This document shows positions 1-9,672 of a DNA stretch of 60,576 bases, piece by piece. The first letter of the stretch is position 1. Each line of letters begins with the position of its first letter. The notes under the pieces were generated by a model. The model worked only from the letters and a program-made list of their open reading frames with translations, made no database searches and had not been told where the DNA came from. Source of the stretch: Thalassobacillus cyri (GTDB lineage Bacteria; Bacillota; Bacilli; Bacillales; Halobacillaceae); assembly GCF_900107755.1 (NCBI RefSeq), contig NZ_FNQR01000025.1, positions 1 to 60,576 of the forward strand, read 5' to 3'. A program made the translations under genes and the position numbers.

Positions 1-27
1 GGGTTTACCTCAATTGCATAATCAAGG

Positions 28-141
28 TCTAGTGGCGATAGCGGAGAGGTCACACCTGTTCCCATGCCGAACACAGCAGTTAAGCTCTCCAGCGCCGATG
101 GTAGTCGGGTTTATCCCCGTGAGAGTAGGACGCCGCTAGGC
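28..141 (+). rRNA. rrf: 5S ribosomal RNA
   Basis: This is the 5S rRNA of the large subunit, last gene of an upstream 16S-23S-5S operon. The terminal helix is visible: bases 29-37 pair with 131-139 with one G-U. The internal core (GAGGTCACACC, CCGAACAC, GAGAGTAGGACGCCG) is that of Bacillus 5S genes. About 114 nt, close to the usual 116. Bases 1-27 are the end of the 23S-5S spacer. The exact ends are estimated from the helix. Confidence 0.95.
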
Positions 142-147
142 AATCAA

Positions 148-185
148 GAAACCCGGAAGTCTTCCAAGGCTTCCGGGTTTCTTTG
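148..185 (+). terminator. rRNA operon terminator
   Basis: A 12-bp perfect stem (148-159 with 170-181) is followed by a T run. It closes the rRNA operon whose 5S gene ends at about 141. Confidence 0.9.
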
Positions 186-209
186 TATTTTAAAAAAACA
201 TGCATACAA

Positions 210-218
210 TGCTATACT
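210..218 (+). promoter_or_regulatory. extended -10 promoter for the MgtC-family gene
   Basis: TGC followed directly by TATACT forms an extended -10 element. No good -35 hexamer is present 17 nt upstream. It lies 55 nt before the ATG of the MgtC-family gene and after the rRNA terminator, so it gives that gene its own promoter. Confidence 0.45.
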
Positions 219-273
219 ATTCATACTTATATATAATCAGTATATGTACTGTAGTTGGAGGTGGATTCTGGTA

Positions 274-969
274 ATGGAAGCTATAACATTCTTAGATGAT
301 GATTTTGACATATTTTTAGTCCGGCTGTTAATTGCACTCTTTTTATCTGGATTAATTGGCTTTGAACGGGAGCTGAAAAACCATTCCGCTGGTTTCAGGA
401 CTCACATATTAGTCGGAGTAGGAGCGTGTTTAATGATGCTCTTATCCTTATACGGTTTTGAGTCATTTATGGATGCATATAAAAATGTCCGTTTCGACCC
501 TGCAAGGATCCCTTCTTATGTTATCAGTGGTATTGGTTTTCTAGGTGCAGGCACGATCATTGTCAATGGTATGACCATCAAAGGATTAACTACAGCAGCT
601 TCGATATGGACGGTAGCTGCAATAGGATTAGTAATTGGGGCTGGTATGTATGATGCGGCCATTTTAACTACTATCTTAGTGCTGCTCAGCCTGGTAGTGT
701 TAAACCAAATAGAAGAGAAAATAATGGCTGGCCGGGGAAGGAATTTTGTACGTTTGATTGTAGATGAAGAAGTGAATATGGGAGAGGTCGTCGCTACTTT
801 TGATGATTTCGGAATTAACGTGAAACGTTTGTCGATTGAAAACGATCGGACAGGAGAACGCACGCTCTTTATAGAAATGGAAAGAGGACAAAAGTTTGAT
901 CAAGCTGTCTTATTTGATTGTCTTTCTAAAATAAATCATGTCAAATTGGTATATGAGCGAAAAACATGA
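274..969 (+). CDS. MgtC/SapB family membrane protein
   Basis: Integral membrane protein of the MgtC/SapB family, 231 aa. The N-terminal two thirds holds about five hydrophobic segments with the family signature near residues 20-45 (GLIGFERELKNHSAGFRTH) and the glycine-rich SGIGFLGAGTI block; the last 70 residues form a soluble domain. Family members are linked to magnesium limitation and to control of P-type ATPases; the substrate or partner here is not known. The frame stays open upstream into the 5S gene, but the ATG at 274 with GGAGG at 257-261 is the only sensible start. It sits alone between the rRNA operon and ctsR and has its own terminator. Confidence 0.85.
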   Translation: MEAITFLDDDFDIFLVRLLIALFLSGLIGFERELKNHSAGFRTHILVGVGACLMMLLSLYGFESFMDAYKNVRFDPARIPSYVISGIGFLGAGTIIVNGMTIKGLTTAASIWTVAAIGLVIGAGMYDAAILTTILVLLSLVVLNQIEEKIMAGRGRNFVRLIVDEEVNMGEVVATFDDFGINVKRLSIENDRTGERTLFIEMERGQKFDQAVLFDCLSKINHVKLVYERKT

Positions 970-980
970 CTTTTCATCTT

Positions 981-1015
981 AAGCTGTACTGCATTACTGT
1001 AGTACGGCTTTTTTC
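981..1015 (+). terminator. intrinsic terminator after the MgtC-family gene
   Basis: Stem AGCTGTACTGC with GTAGTACGGCT (one or two G-U pairs), loop ATTACT, then TTTTTT. It separates the MgtC-family gene from the ctsR operon. Confidence 0.85.
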
Positions 1016-1099
1016 TACATAATCACCTATAAATCGTTGTTTTAAAATCCCTTGGTTTAGGGGAACATGGATGGTAGGTAAAAATTATAAACTTTTTAG

Positions 1100-1127
1100 T
1101 TGCGTCTCGAAAAATTTTGAGTATAAT
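1100..1127 (+). promoter_or_regulatory. sigma-A promoter of the ctsR operon
   Basis: TTGCGT (1100-1105), 16-nt spacer, consensus TATAAT (1122-1127). The expected start of transcription, near 1134, falls at the edge of the CtsR operator, which is how CtsR would block it. Confidence 0.8.
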
Positions 1128-1135
1128 AAAATTAA

Positions 1136-1158
1136 AGTCAAAGATAGTCAAAGTCAAA
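1136..1158 (+). promoter_or_regulatory. CtsR operator (two direct heptads plus a third)
   Basis: AGTCAAA-GAT-AGTCAAA at 1136-1152 fits the known CtsR consensus of two direct A/GGTCAAA heptads 3 nt apart. A third AGTCAAA begins on the last base of the second (1152-1158). The site lies between the -10 element and the ribosome binding site of ctsR, so the operon is autorepressed until heat or protein stress. Confidence 0.92.
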
Positions 1159-1173
1159 AGAGGAGGAGGGAAG

Positions 1174-1641
1174 ATGCGGAATATATCCGACATCATTGAA
1201 GCATATTTAAAACAGATACTTGAGGCTAATCAACAAGAAGTCATTGAGATCAAACGCAGCGAAATAGCAGAACAGTTTCAATGTGTTCCCTCTCAAATCA
1301 ACTATGTGATTAAGACTAGATTTACTGTGGAAAAAGGTTATATAGTAGAAAGTAAACGTGGCGGCGGAGGTTATATCCGTATAATGCGGGTCAAACATCA
1401 GGATGATACGAAACTTTTAGACGAAATTTTAGAAATCATCCAGCCGAAAGTGACGCAGACTGCTGCCATTGACATAATTGAACGATTACTGGAAGACGAA
1501 ATTATCACGGAGCGGGAAGCTAAGCTGATGGTAAGTGCAATGACTCGTGAGGTGTTGGCATTTCAACTGCCATTACGTGATGAGGTAAGATCGAAAATAT
1601 TGACTGCGATGTTAACTACCCTGAGGTATAAAATGTCATAA
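1174..1641 (+). CDS. ctsR: transcriptional repressor CtsR
   Basis: Dimeric winged-helix repressor of class III heat-shock genes (clpC, clpP, clpE regulon), 155 aa against 154 in B. subtilis. The N-terminal DNA-binding half carries the basic glycine-rich wing (ESKRGGGGYIRI, about residues 59-70), the loop known to sense heat. The C-terminal half is the dimer and McsB-contact region. An earlier in-frame ATG at 1117 lies in the -10 and would span the operator; the ATG at 1174, after AGGAGGAGG, is the true start. First gene of ctsR-mcsA-mcsB-clpC; McsA and McsB, encoded next, modulate CtsR by arginine phosphorylation. Confidence 0.97.
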   Translation: MRNISDIIEAYLKQILEANQQEVIEIKRSEIAEQFQCVPSQINYVIKTRFTVEKGYIVESKRGGGGYIRIMRVKHQDDTKLLDEILEIIQPKVTQTAAIDIIERLLEDEIITEREAKLMVSAMTREVLAFQLPLRDEVRSKILTAMLTTLRYKMS

Positions 1642-1662
1642 AGGGAAAGGGGAGGAGTTAAG

Positions 1663-2205
1663 ATGGAGTGCCAAGAATGTCATCAACGGCCGGCAACCGT
1701 CCATTTGACAAAAGTGATCAATGGAGACAAAACGGAAGTCCACGTATGTGAGCAATGTGCCAAAGAAAAAGGTTATGGCGAAAGTTCTTTTTCATTAAAT
1801 GACTTACTATCTGGCTTATTCAACTTTGATCATGCATCTTCTCTTGGCAACGGGACAGCGCCGTCGTCCACGCCGCCAGCCCAACAGCTGCAATGCCCTA
1901 AATGTGGCATCACCTATCAAGAATTTACGAGAATCGGTAAATTCGGGTGTGCAGAATGTTATAAGACGTTTGATGATAAACTTAATCCGATTTTCCGCCG
2001 GGTACACAGTGGCAACACCGAGCATAATGGTAAAATTCCAAAGCGTGAAGGTGGAAACCTTCACTTAAGAAAAGAAGTTGAACAAAAAAAACATCTGTTG
2101 CATCAATTAATTGAAAAAGAGGAATTTGAAGAAGCGGCAAAGGTACGTGATCAAATTCGTAAACTGGATAAACAGCTTCAAAATGAGCAAGGGGGGGATG
2201 GATGA
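1663..2205 (+). CDS. mcsA: McsA, zinc-binding activator of McsB kinase
   Basis: Partner and activator of the arginine kinase McsB, 180 aa. Four CxxC pairs are visible at Cys3/6, 29/32, 78/81 and 96/99, consistent with zinc-finger binding and thiol stress sensing. The C-terminal part (about 139-174, ending [18 protein letters not shown]) is a UVR-type coiled coil like that of UvrB and ClpC. GGGGAGGAG precedes the ATG. The stop overlaps the mcsB start (ATGA), pointing to translational coupling of the two subunits. Confidence 0.95.
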   Translation: MECQECHQRPATVHLTKVINGDKTEVHVCEQCAKEKGYGESSFSLNDLLSGLFNFDHASSLGNGTAPSSTPPAQQLQCPKCGITYQEFTRIGKFGCAECYKTFDDKLNPIFRRVHSGNTEHNGKIPKREGGNLHLRKEVEQKKHLLHQLIEKEEFEEAAKVRDQIRKLDKQLQNEQGGDG

Positions 2206-3272
2206 TGTCTCTTCAGAATTTCATGAATGAAGCGATTAGCCCCTGGATGAAAGAAGAAGGTCCTGATAGTGACATTGTTTTAAGTAGTCGGATTAGGCTG
2301 GCGAGAAATTTCGCTCAAGTGACTTTTCCGATTATCGCTAAAGAAGAGGACCTGAAACCGATTCTTGATTTTTTTGATCAGGAATTCGCCCATCAATCAT
2401 TTAAGGAATATAAAAACTTTGAATTAGTGCCAATGAACAATCTTAAACCTATTGAAAAACGGGTATTGGTAGAAAAGCATCTGATCAGTCCTCATCTTGC
2501 TGAGCAATCCGACCATTCTGCAGCGTTGATTTCCGAGAATGAGCAGATATCGGTCATGATTAATGAAGAGGATCATCTTCGCATCCAATTATATTACCCC
2601 GGCTTTCAATTAGAACAAGCCTTAAAACGGGCTTCAGAACTGGATGACTGGCTGGAAGAAAAAATAAATTATGCATTTGATGAAAAGCGTGGCTATTTGA
2701 CCGCTTGTCCTACAAATGTTGGCACAGGGATGCGTGCTTCTGTTATGATGCACCTTCCTGCGCTGGCAATGACCCAACAAGTGAACCGTATGATTCCTGC
2801 TATCAATCAGCTGGGCCTGGTAGTAAGGGGCATCTATGGAGAAGGAAGCGAAGCTTTAGGCAATATTTTTCAAATTTCCAATCAGATTACCCTTGGTAAA
2901 TCAGAAGATGATATTGTTGAAGATTTGCAAAGTGTGGTAAGACAGTTGATCGATCAAGAACGGCGGGCACGTGACACATTGATGCAGCGTTCTGGTCTTC
3001 AGCTGGAAGACCGGGTGTTCCGTTCTTATGGAGTTCTAAAGAACAGCCGAATTATTGAGTCTAAAGAAGCAGCAAAATGTTTGTCTGATGTTCGTCTTGG
3101 TATCGATTTAGGTTTTATTAAGAATATATCTAATAATATATTGAATGAGCTGATGATTTTGACACAACCGGGTTTTTTACAACAATACGCTCAGGAAACA
3201 CTGACACCGGACCAAAGAGATATACGAAGAGCATCGCTGATACGAGAGCGAATACAACTAGAAAAACAGTAA
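2202..3272 (+). CDS. mcsB: protein arginine kinase McsB
   Basis: Transfers the ATP gamma-phosphate to arginines of CtsR and of damaged proteins, marking them for ClpC-ClpP. 356 aa, of the phosphagen (guanido) kinase fold: the SSRIRLARN nucleotide-binding motif is at about residues 28-36, and the loops [15 protein letters not shown] and [16 protein letters not shown] are intact. Starts with tandem ATG codons (2202 and 2205), the first overlapping the mcsA stop; GGGGGGGATGG lies just upstream. Third gene of the CtsR operon. Confidence 0.96.
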   Translation: MMSLQNFMNEAISPWMKEEGPDSDIVLSSRIRLARNFAQVTFPIIAKEEDLKPILDFFDQEFAHQSFKEYKNFELVPMNNLKPIEKRVLVEKHLISPHLAEQSDHSAALISENEQISVMINEEDHLRIQLYYPGFQLEQALKRASELDDWLEEKINYAFDEKRGYLTACPTNVGTGMRASVMMHLPALAMTQQVNRMIPAINQLGLVVRGIYGEGSEALGNIFQISNQITLGKSEDDIVEDLQSVVRQLIDQERRARDTLMQRSGLQLEDRVFRSYGVLKNSRIIESKEAAKCLSDVRLGIDLGFIKNISNNILNELMILTQPGFLQQYAQETLTPDQRDIRRASLIRERIQLEKQ

Positions 3273-3297
3273 ACTATTAATGAGGAGGTTATGTCCC

Positions 3298-5736
3298 ATG
3301 ATGTTTGGGCGATTTACAGAAAGAGCACAAAAAGTGTTAGCACTTGCACAAGAAGAAGCAGTACGACTAGGTCATAATAATATTGGAACCGAGCATATCC
3401 TTCTAGGTTTAGTACGTGAAGGAGAGGGTATTGCTGCGAAAGCTTTAACCGCATTAGGCTTAGAGGCAGAAAAAATCCAAGGTGAGGTAGAACAGTTGAT
3501 TGGCCGTGGCGAAAAGGTTTCTCAAACCATTCATTATACACCACGTGCTAAAAAGGTGATCGAATTATCAATGGATGAAGCAAGAAAGCTGGGTCACTCT
3601 TACGTTGGAACCGAGCATATCCTTCTAGGATTGATTCGGGAAGGAGAAGGTGTTGCAGCCCGTGTATTGAATAACTTAGGTGTAAGCCTGAATAAGGCTC
3701 GTCAGCAAGTTCTGCAGCTGCTGGGCAACAATGAATCATCAAACGGGCAGAACCGCCGAGGCGGTTCCAGCCAGGCTGCCAATGCCAACACACCAACGCT
3801 CGATTCTTTGGCCCGGGATTTAACGGCAATTGCTAAAGAAGGAAATATCGATCCGGTCATCGGCCGTGGAAAAGAAATCGAACGTGTCATCCAAGTACTA
3901 AGCCGACGTACCAAGAACAATCCAGTTCTTATCGGTGAGCCTGGTGTTGGTAAAACCGCTATAGCAGAAGGATTAGCACAACAGATCATCAGTAATGAAG
4001 TTCCTGAGATCCTTCGTGATAAACGAGTGATGACGCTCGATATGGGGACAGTGGTTGCTGGAACTAAATATCGTGGTGAGTTCGAAGACCGTTTGAAAAA
4101 AGTGATGGAAGAAATCCGTCAGGCCAACAACATTATTTTATTTATTGACGAATTGCATACGTTGATTGGTGCAGGTGGTGCAGAAGGTGCGATTGATGCT
4201 TCTAATATCCTTAAGCCGTCACTGGCTCGCGGAGAATTGCAATGTATCGGTGCCACTACACTGGATGAATATCGTAAATATATCGAGAAGGATGCCGCAC
4301 TTGAACGACGTTTCCAGCCGATTCAAGTGGATGAGCCGACTTCAGAAGAATCGGTTCAAATTTTACAAGGACTCCGCGACCGCTACGAAGCCCATCATCG
4401 AGTAACTATTACGGATGAGGCGATCGAGTCTGCAGTCAAGCTATCTGACCGGTATATTACGGATCGTTTCCTACCGGATAAAGCAATTGACCTGATTGAT
4501 GAAGCTGCTTCCAAAGTTCGCCTGCAGTCTTATACAGCTCCGCCAAATCTTAAAGAATTGGAGCAAAAACTGGAAGAAGTCCGAAAAGAAAAAGATGCAG
4601 CGGTTCAAGGGCAAGAGTTTGAAAAAGCGGCTTCCCTTCGAGATAGTGAACAGCGTCTACGTGATGAACTGGAGCAGACTAAAAATGAATGGAAAGAAAA
4701 GCAAGGCCAGGAAAGCTCCGAAGTATCTACAGAAGACATCGCAGCGGTCGTTTCTACCTGGACCGGTGTTCCAGTGTCTAAGCTGGCGAAAGATGAAAGC
4801 GAGCGTCTGCTACACATGGAAGATACGCTTCACAAACGTGTAATCGGGCAGGAAGAAGCGGTGAAATCCATTTCCAAAGCCATTCGCCGTGCCCGCGCCG
4901 GCTTGAAAGATCCGAAACGTCCGATTGGTTCCTTCATTTTCTTAGGACCGACTGGGGTGGGTAAAACAGAACTTGCCCGCGCTCTTGCTGAAACCATGTT
5001 TGGCGACGAGGATGCTATGATCCGCATTGATATGTCTGAATATATGGAAAAACACAGTACGTCTCGTCTGGTAGGTTCACCTCCAGGATATGTCGGCCAT
5101 GAAGAAGGTGGACAGTTGACAGAAAAAGTTCGCCGTAAGCCATATTCTGTCGTGTTATTGGATGAAATTGAAAAAGCTCATCCAGAAGTGTTCAATATCC
5201 TATTACAAGTATTAGAAGATGGACGACTGACAGATTCCAAAGGACGTGTCGTCGACTTCCGTAATACTGTTCTGATTATGACTTCCAACGTAGGCGCCCA
5301 AGAGTTGAAACGCAATAAATTCGTTGGGTTCAGTCTGGGCGATGAGGATCAAAGTCATGCTGATATGAAATCTAAAGTTCTGGATGAATTGAAGAAAGCA
5401 TTCCGTCCAGAATTCTTGAACCGTATTGATGAGACAATTGTCTTCCATTCTCTGGAGAGAAAACACATGACAGACATTGTAACGCTTATGGCTGAGGAGC
5501 TGCGTAAGCGTCTCAAAGAACAAGATATTGACTTCACCTTATCTCAAAAGGCAATCGAAAAAATTGCCAGCGAAGGGTTCGATCCAGAATATGGTGCACG
5601 TCCTTTGCGCCGTTCGATCCAGAAAAATGTCGAGGATCTATTATCTGAAGAACTATTGAAAGAAAATATTGAAAAAGGGCAGAAAGTAGATATCGATATT
5701 AGCGACGAAGATAAATTTGTCGTTCATGCCAAATAA
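3298..5736 (+). CDS. clpC: ClpC, Hsp100/AAA+ unfoldase
   Basis: ATP-driven unfoldase that feeds proteins, including arginine-phosphorylated ones, to ClpP. 812 aa from the ATG at 3298 ([11 protein letters not shown], as in B. subtilis ClpC, 810 aa); an in-frame ATG at 3280 is part of the Shine-Dalgarno region (GAGGAGG). Order of domains: two N-terminal Clp repeats (about 1-145), AAA-1 with Walker A GEPGVGKT at 213-220 and Walker B LFIDELHT, the UVR-like middle domain (about 415-450), and AAA-2 with GPTGVGKTE and [11 protein letters not shown]. Last gene of the CtsR operon and followed by a terminator. The MecA/McsB binding surfaces cannot be judged in detail. Confidence 0.98.
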   Translation: MMFGRFTERAQKVLALAQEEAVRLGHNNIGTEHILLGLVREGEGIAAKALTALGLEAEKIQGEVEQLIGRGEKVSQTIHYTPRAKKVIELSMDEARKLGHSYVGTEHILLGLIREGEGVAARVLNNLGVSLNKARQQVLQLLGNNESSNGQNRRGGSSQAANANTPTLDSLARDLTAIAKEGNIDPVIGRGKEIERVIQVLSRRTKNNPVLIGEPGVGKTAIAEGLAQQIISNEVPEILRDKRVMTLDMGTVVAGTKYRGEFEDRLKKVMEEIRQANNIILFIDELHTLIGAGGAEGAIDASNILKPSLARGELQCIGATTLDEYRKYIEKDAALERRFQPIQVDEPTSEESVQILQGLRDRYEAHHRVTITDEAIESAVKLSDRYITDRFLPDKAIDLIDEAASKVRLQSYTAPPNLKELEQKLEEVRKEKDAAVQGQEFEKAASLRDSEQRLRDELEQTKNEWKEKQGQESSEVSTEDIAAVVSTWTGVPVSKLAKDESERLLHMEDTLHKRVIGQEEAVKSISKAIRRARAGLKDPKRPIGSFIFLGPTGVGKTELARALAETMFGDEDAMIRIDMSEYMEKHSTSRLVGSPPGYVGHEEGGQLTEKVRRKPYSVVLLDEIEKAHPEVFNILLQVLEDGRLTDSKGRVVDFRNTVLIMTSNVGAQELKRNKFVGFSLGDEDQSHADMKSKVLDELKKAFRPEFLNRIDETIVFHSLERKHMTDIVTLMAEELRKRLKEQDIDFTLSQKAIEKIASEGFDPEYGARPLRRSIQKNVEDLLSEELLKENIEKGQKVDIDISDEDKFVVHAK

Positions 5737-5746
5737 CAGTATTTTA

Positions 5747-5779
5747 AAAATCGGAAGGTGTTTGCCTTCCGATTTTTTT
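5747..5779 (+). terminator. terminator of the ctsR-clpC operon
   Basis: AAAATCGGAAGG (5747-5758) pairs with CCTTCCGATTTT (5765-5776), followed by more T. It ends the CtsR-controlled unit before radA. Confidence 0.9.
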
Positions 5780-5885
5780 CTGTTTTCGCTATGCTTTCAT
5801 TATGGATATTTAAAAAAGTTTAGCTTCTATGTAACTTTCTCATAATCATTTTCGTATACAATAATTGAAGTAAGGGGAGATCACC

Positions 5886-7262
5886 TTGGCAAAAAAGAAA
5901 AGTAAATTTGTTTGCCAGGAATGCGGTTATGAATCAGCGAAATGGATGGGCAAATGCCCGGCCTGTCATCAATGGAATACCTTAGTAGAAGAGGTAGTTT
6001 CAAAGGATCCATCACGCCACGTATTCCAGGCAGACAGTGGCAGTGGCTCAAAAAAGCCAGAAAAAATCACTGCCATCCATTCTGAAAAAGAGCCCCGCAT
6101 CACCACCAATATGCCCGAGTTGAATCGTGTGCTCGGCGGCGGGATTGTTCCGGGTTCCCTGGTTTTAATAGGGGGAGATCCGGGAATTGGTAAGTCAACT
6201 TTGTTATTGCAAGTATCTTCACAACTAGCCGACAAAGGAATGCCGGTTTTATATATATCCGGGGAGGAATCAGCACGTCAGACAAAATTAAGGGCTGACC
6301 GGCTGTCAATTAATTCGGAAGAACTTTACGTCCTCCCGGAAACAAACTTGGTAGAAGTGGTCAATCAGATTGAATCGATTGAACCGAAATTTGTGGTCAT
6401 CGACTCAATCCAGACGATTTACCGGGAAGAAGTAACCTCCGCTCCAGGCAGTGTTTCCCAAGTTCGTGAATGTACCAGTGAGTTGATGCGAGTGGCAAAA
6501 AGTAAAGGAATCCCGATATTTATTGTAGGGCATGTAACAAAAGAAGGTTCCATCGCCGGACCGAGACTGTTAGAACATATGGTAGATGCGGTTTTATATT
6601 TTGAAGGGGAACAGCACCACACTTTCCGAATCTTGCGAGGGGTAAAGAATCGTTTTGGCAGTACACATGAGATGGGTATTTTTGAAATGAAAGAAAAGGG
6701 ATTGGAAGAGGTCGATAATCCTTCGGAAATCTTTTTGGAAGAACGATCCCAGGGTGCTGCCGGATCAACGATTGTAGCTTCCATGGAGGGGACAAGGCCT
6801 GTTTTAGTAGAAATTCAAGCGCTCATCTCTCCTACCACTTTCGGAAATCCTAGACGTATGGCTACTGGGCTGGATCACAACCGTGTACCATTACTGATGG
6901 CTGTGCTGGAAAAACGGGTAGGTCTCCTCCTGCAGAATCAGGACGCTTATTTAAAGGTAGCGGGTGGAGTGAAGCTGGACGAGCCGGCTATTGATCTGGC
7001 TGTCGCTATCAGTATTGCTTCGAGCTTCCGTAATCAGGCTTCTAAAGCTGACGATGTCGTGGTAGGGGAAGTAGGACTGACGGGTGAGATCCGTCGTGTC
7101 GCCCGTATTGAACAACGTATACAAGAGGCCGCAAAACTTGGCTTTAAGCGTGTAATCATTCCTCAAAAAAATCTTGATGGCTGGACGCCTCCAGCTAATA
7201 TTAACGTAATAGGAGTAAACACCGTACAAGAAGCATTAAACGTGACGTTAGGAGAGAGGTAG
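5886..7262 (+). CDS. radA: RadA/Sms, DNA-repair branch-migration ATPase
   Basis: RecA-related helicase acting in recombination and transformation, 458 aa, the same length as in B. subtilis. N-terminal zinc finger with Cys10, 13, 24 and 27; RecA-like ATPase with Walker [11 protein letters not shown] at 96-105; the RadA-specific KNRFG motif near 255; and a C-terminal Lon-protease-like domain. Start is TTG at 5886 after GGGGAGA; no ATG fits. A weak promoter (TACAAT at 5857-5862) may lie upstream. It is separated from disA by zero bases, implying co-translation; RadA is reported to restrain DisA activity in B. subtilis. Confidence 0.96.
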   Translation: MAKKKSKFVCQECGYESAKWMGKCPACHQWNTLVEEVVSKDPSRHVFQADSGSGSKKPEKITAIHSEKEPRITTNMPELNRVLGGGIVPGSLVLIGGDPGIGKSTLLLQVSSQLADKGMPVLYISGEESARQTKLRADRLSINSEELYVLPETNLVEVVNQIESIEPKFVVIDSIQTIYREEVTSAPGSVSQVRECTSELMRVAKSKGIPIFIVGHVTKEGSIAGPRLLEHMVDAVLYFEGEQHHTFRILRGVKNRFGSTHEMGIFEMKEKGLEEVDNPSEIFLEERSQGAAGSTIVASMEGTRPVLVEIQALISPTTFGNPRRMATGLDHNRVPLLMAVLEKRVGLLLQNQDAYLKVAGGVKLDEPAIDLAVAISIASSFRNQASKADDVVVGEVGLTGEIRRVARIEQRIQEAAKLGFKRVIIPQKNLDGWTPPANINVIGVNTVQEALNVTLGER

Positions 7263-8336
7263 ATGGAATGGCATGAAATGAAAGAGTCCGTAATCGGTGA
7301 CATACTGCAGTTTGTCGCTCCAGGGACTCCAATTCGTGAAGGGATTGATAATGTCCTGCGAGCGAACACTGGCGGACTGATCGTGGTAGGATATGATGAA
7401 AAGATGCAAAATATCGTCGATGGCGGTTTTCATATCCACTCTGTTTTCACCCCTGCCCATTTGTATGAGCTGGCTAAAATGGATGGGGCTATCATACTGG
7501 ATGATGAAGGCGAATATATTTTATATGCTAACGCTCAATTGATTCCGGATTCTAACATCACTTCTACTGAGACGGGAATGCGACATCGAACTGCTGAACG
7601 GGTGGCTAAGCAGACCGGTCATCTGGTCATCGCCATCTCACAGCGGAGAAATGTCATTACCCTGTACAAAGGAAGTTTACGGTATTCGTTAAAAGACATC
7701 GGGGTCATATTGACTAAGGCAAACCAAGCCATTCAGACGCTTGAGAAGTATAAAAAAGTACTGGATCAGGGGATTACAAATCTTGGCGCTCTTGAATTCG
7801 AAGAGATGGTCACCTTTTCAGAGGTAATTCAGGTCATTCATCGTATTGAAATGGTGCTTCGTATCAAGACAGAGATACTGAATTACGCTAATGAACTGGG
7901 AACTGAAGGGCGACTGGTCCAACTGCAATTGACTGAACTGGTGTCCAATATTGAAGAAGAAGCTACACTTCTTCTCAAGGATTACAGTAAAAATCCAGAT
8001 TATGAACCTTCCTATTTACTGAAGAAAATGCAAGAAGCTACAGATTCTGAATTAATGTCAGGAGAGCAGATTCTTAAACTGCTTGGATACCCTGCTACTC
8101 AAAAAATACAGGATTCCATCATACCAAGAGGGTATCGTATTTTGAAAAAGATTCCTCGACTTCCCCCATTGATTATTGAACATCTTGTAGAACGTTTTAC
8201 GACCCTTAATAATATAGTGATGGCTTCTACTAAAGACTTAGTTAAGGTCGATGGTATTGGTGATGTTCGTGCAAGCAAAATAAGAGATGGCCTGGATCGT
8301 GTGCAGGAACAATTGTTTGTAGACAGGCATATTTAA
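7263..8336 (+). CDS. disA: DisA, DNA-integrity scanning diadenylate cyclase
   Basis: Makes c-di-AMP from two ATP and pauses when meeting branched DNA, signalling damage before sporulation. 357 aa. The DAC domain has both catalytic motifs, DGA at 74-76 and RHRT at 107-110; a helical linker follows, then a C-terminal helix-hairpin-helix DNA-binding domain ([16 protein letters not shown]). The ATG directly follows the radA stop, with GAGAGAGG inside radA as ribosome binding site. All catalytic residues are present. Confidence 0.97.
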   Translation: MEWHEMKESVIGDILQFVAPGTPIREGIDNVLRANTGGLIVVGYDEKMQNIVDGGFHIHSVFTPAHLYELAKMDGAIILDDEGEYILYANAQLIPDSNITSTETGMRHRTAERVAKQTGHLVIAISQRRNVITLYKGSLRYSLKDIGVILTKANQAIQTLEKYKKVLDQGITNLGALEFEEMVTFSEVIQVIHRIEMVLRIKTEILNYANELGTEGRLVQLQLTELVSNIEEEATLLLKDYSKNPDYEPSYLLKKMQEATDSELMSGEQILKLLGYPATQKIQDSIIPRGYRILKKIPRLPPLIIEHLVERFTTLNNIVMASTKDLVKVDGIGDVRASKIRDGLDRVQEQLFVDRHI

Positions 8337-8339
8337 GGT

Positions 8340-8369
8340 TTGACATACATCTTGTCCGTGTGGTAAAAT
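8340..8369 (+). promoter_or_regulatory. sigma-A promoter P1 upstream of yacL
   Basis: TTGACA (8340-8345), 18-nt spacer, TAAAAT (8364-8369), starting 4 nt after the disA stop codon. Confidence 0.7.
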
Positions 8370-8383
8370 TTTACGTTAAAAAA

Positions 8384-8412
8384 TTGACTATATTTGTAAA
8401 TTGTGCTAACTT
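8384..8412 (+). promoter_or_regulatory. second candidate promoter P2 upstream of yacL
   Basis: TTGACT (8384-8389), 17-nt spacer, TAACTT (8407-8412) preceded by TGC, giving an extended -10. Together with P1 it gives yacL tandem promoters independent of radA-disA. Confidence 0.5.
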
Positions 8413-8492
8413 AGAAAATATATATTTAGTTGAAGATTTCATGGTTATCGTAACCCAATTTTGGTCATACTGTTGGCTAGGAGGTGAACAGA

Positions 8493-9587
8493 GTGCTTAA
8501 AAGAATTGTGCAATTATTTATTATTATTGCAGGTGCTACATTAGGGTATTTGTATATTCCTGACTTGATGAAGCTTTTTACTGACCAGGGCTGGGTACAA
8601 TCTGCTTATGTGGGCGCTGTTATAGGAGCACTTATATTATTTTTATTAACATTTTGGCTGGTTGATCCTATTGTGAATTTATTAAGGTGGTTTGAAGATA
8701 CGCTCGTCAAAGCCCCGCTGGCTGATTTGTTATTAGGAAGTTTCGGTTTGATTATCGGTCTGGTTATTGCATTTTTGATCAACATGATTATTCAGGATAT
8801 CCAAATCCAGGTTGTCAGTCAGGTTGTGCCGATTTTCTTGACCTTTTTCCTTGGGTACTTCGGGTTCCAGGTAGGTTTTAAGCGGAAAGATGAGATACTG
8901 GCCTTATTTAATAACACGGGAAAAAGAGAAAAGAAAAGGCCGGAAGAAGAGGGCTGTTCTGATCAGTCTGCAGAGATCCCTAAACCGAAAATATTGGATA
9001 CAAGTGTGATCATTGATGGACGGATAGCTGATATCTGTCAAACTAGCTTTCTTGAGGGAACGATTGTTATTCCGCAATTTGTGCTCGAAGAGCTCCAGCA
9101 TATTGCCGACTCTTCTGATGGGTTGAAGCGGAATCGAGGACGACGAGGGCTGGATATACTGAACCGGCTTCAGAAAGATCTGCCTGTCAATGTTGAAATT
9201 TATGAAGGCGACTTTGAAGAAATCCAGGAAGTAGACAGTAAACTCGTGAAGCTTGCTAAGGTGATGAATGGGGTTGTCGTCACAAACGATTTTAATTTGA
9301 ATAAAGTGTGTGAGTTTCAAAACGTGGCAGTATTGAATATCAATGACCTTGCTAATGCCGTCAAGCCCGTTGTACTGCCTGGGGAAGAAATGAAAATCCA
9401 GGTGATCAAAGATGGTAAGGAGCAGAATCAGGGAGTGGCATATCTGGATGATGGTACCATGATTGTTGTCGAAGAAGGCAAGAATTACATTGGCGAAACC
9501 ATCGATGTCATTGTCACCAGTGTCTTACAGACATCCGCCGGGCGGATGATTTTTGCTAAACCTAAACCACTTGAAAAAGCCTTATAA
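8493..9587 (+). CDS. yacL: PIN/TRAM domain membrane protein YacL
   Basis: Membrane-anchored protein of 364 aa with about four N-terminal transmembrane segments (to residue 130), then a PIN nuclease-like domain beginning [14 protein letters not shown] near Asp169, and a C-terminal TRAM domain expected to bind RNA. It resembles B. subtilis YacL, whose role is not settled; an RNase activity is possible from the fold only. The GTG at 8493 fits homologs (starts MLKRIVQ) and lies 5-6 nt after AGGAGGTGA; the GTG at 8484 is inside that ribosome binding site. Conserved Asp residues of the PIN site appear present. Confidence 0.9.
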   Translation: MLKRIVQLFIIIAGATLGYLYIPDLMKLFTDQGWVQSAYVGAVIGALILFLLTFWLVDPIVNLLRWFEDTLVKAPLADLLLGSFGLIIGLVIAFLINMIIQDIQIQVVSQVVPIFLTFFLGYFGFQVGFKRKDEILALFNNTGKREKKRPEEEGCSDQSAEIPKPKILDTSVIIDGRIADICQTSFLEGTIVIPQFVLEELQHIADSSDGLKRNRGRRGLDILNRLQKDLPVNVEIYEGDFEEIQEVDSKLVKLAKVMNGVVVTNDFNLNKVCEFQNVAVLNINDLANAVKPVVLPGEEMKIQVIKDGKEQNQGVAYLDDGTMIVVEEGKNYIGETIDVIVTSVLQTSAGRMIFAKPKPLEKAL

Positions 9588-9611
9588 AAAGGGTATAAAC
9601 AAATAAGGAAA

Positions 9612-9650
9612 AACAAAAGTGATAACAGATATGTTATCGCTTTTGTTGTT
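9612..9650 (+). terminator. terminator after yacL
   Basis: A 15-bp stem (9612-9626 with 9633-9647, one wobble pair) with loop AGATAT and a T-rich 3' arm. Confidence 0.8.
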
Positions 9651-9672
9651 TACAAACGGTTAGGATGGATGC

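Noticed and set aside
64-273. N-terminal extension of the MgtC-family frame into the 5S gene
   Set aside because: It would translate structural RNA and the terminator; the ATG at 274 has its own ribosome binding site and fits the family.
1055-1080. Sigma-B-like promoter (GTTTAG ... GTAGGTAA) before ctsR
   Set aside because: The -35 is suggestive, but no GGGTAT-like -10 is found at 12-15 nt; not strong enough to list.
3300-3720. Near-identical internal segments in clpC (GTEHILLGL repeats)
   Set aside because: These are the two Clp N-domain repeats of the family, not a mobile or recent duplication.
8904-9320. 138-codon - strand frame opposite yacL
   Set aside because: It is a mirror of a well-supported gene with PIN motifs; no separate start signals.
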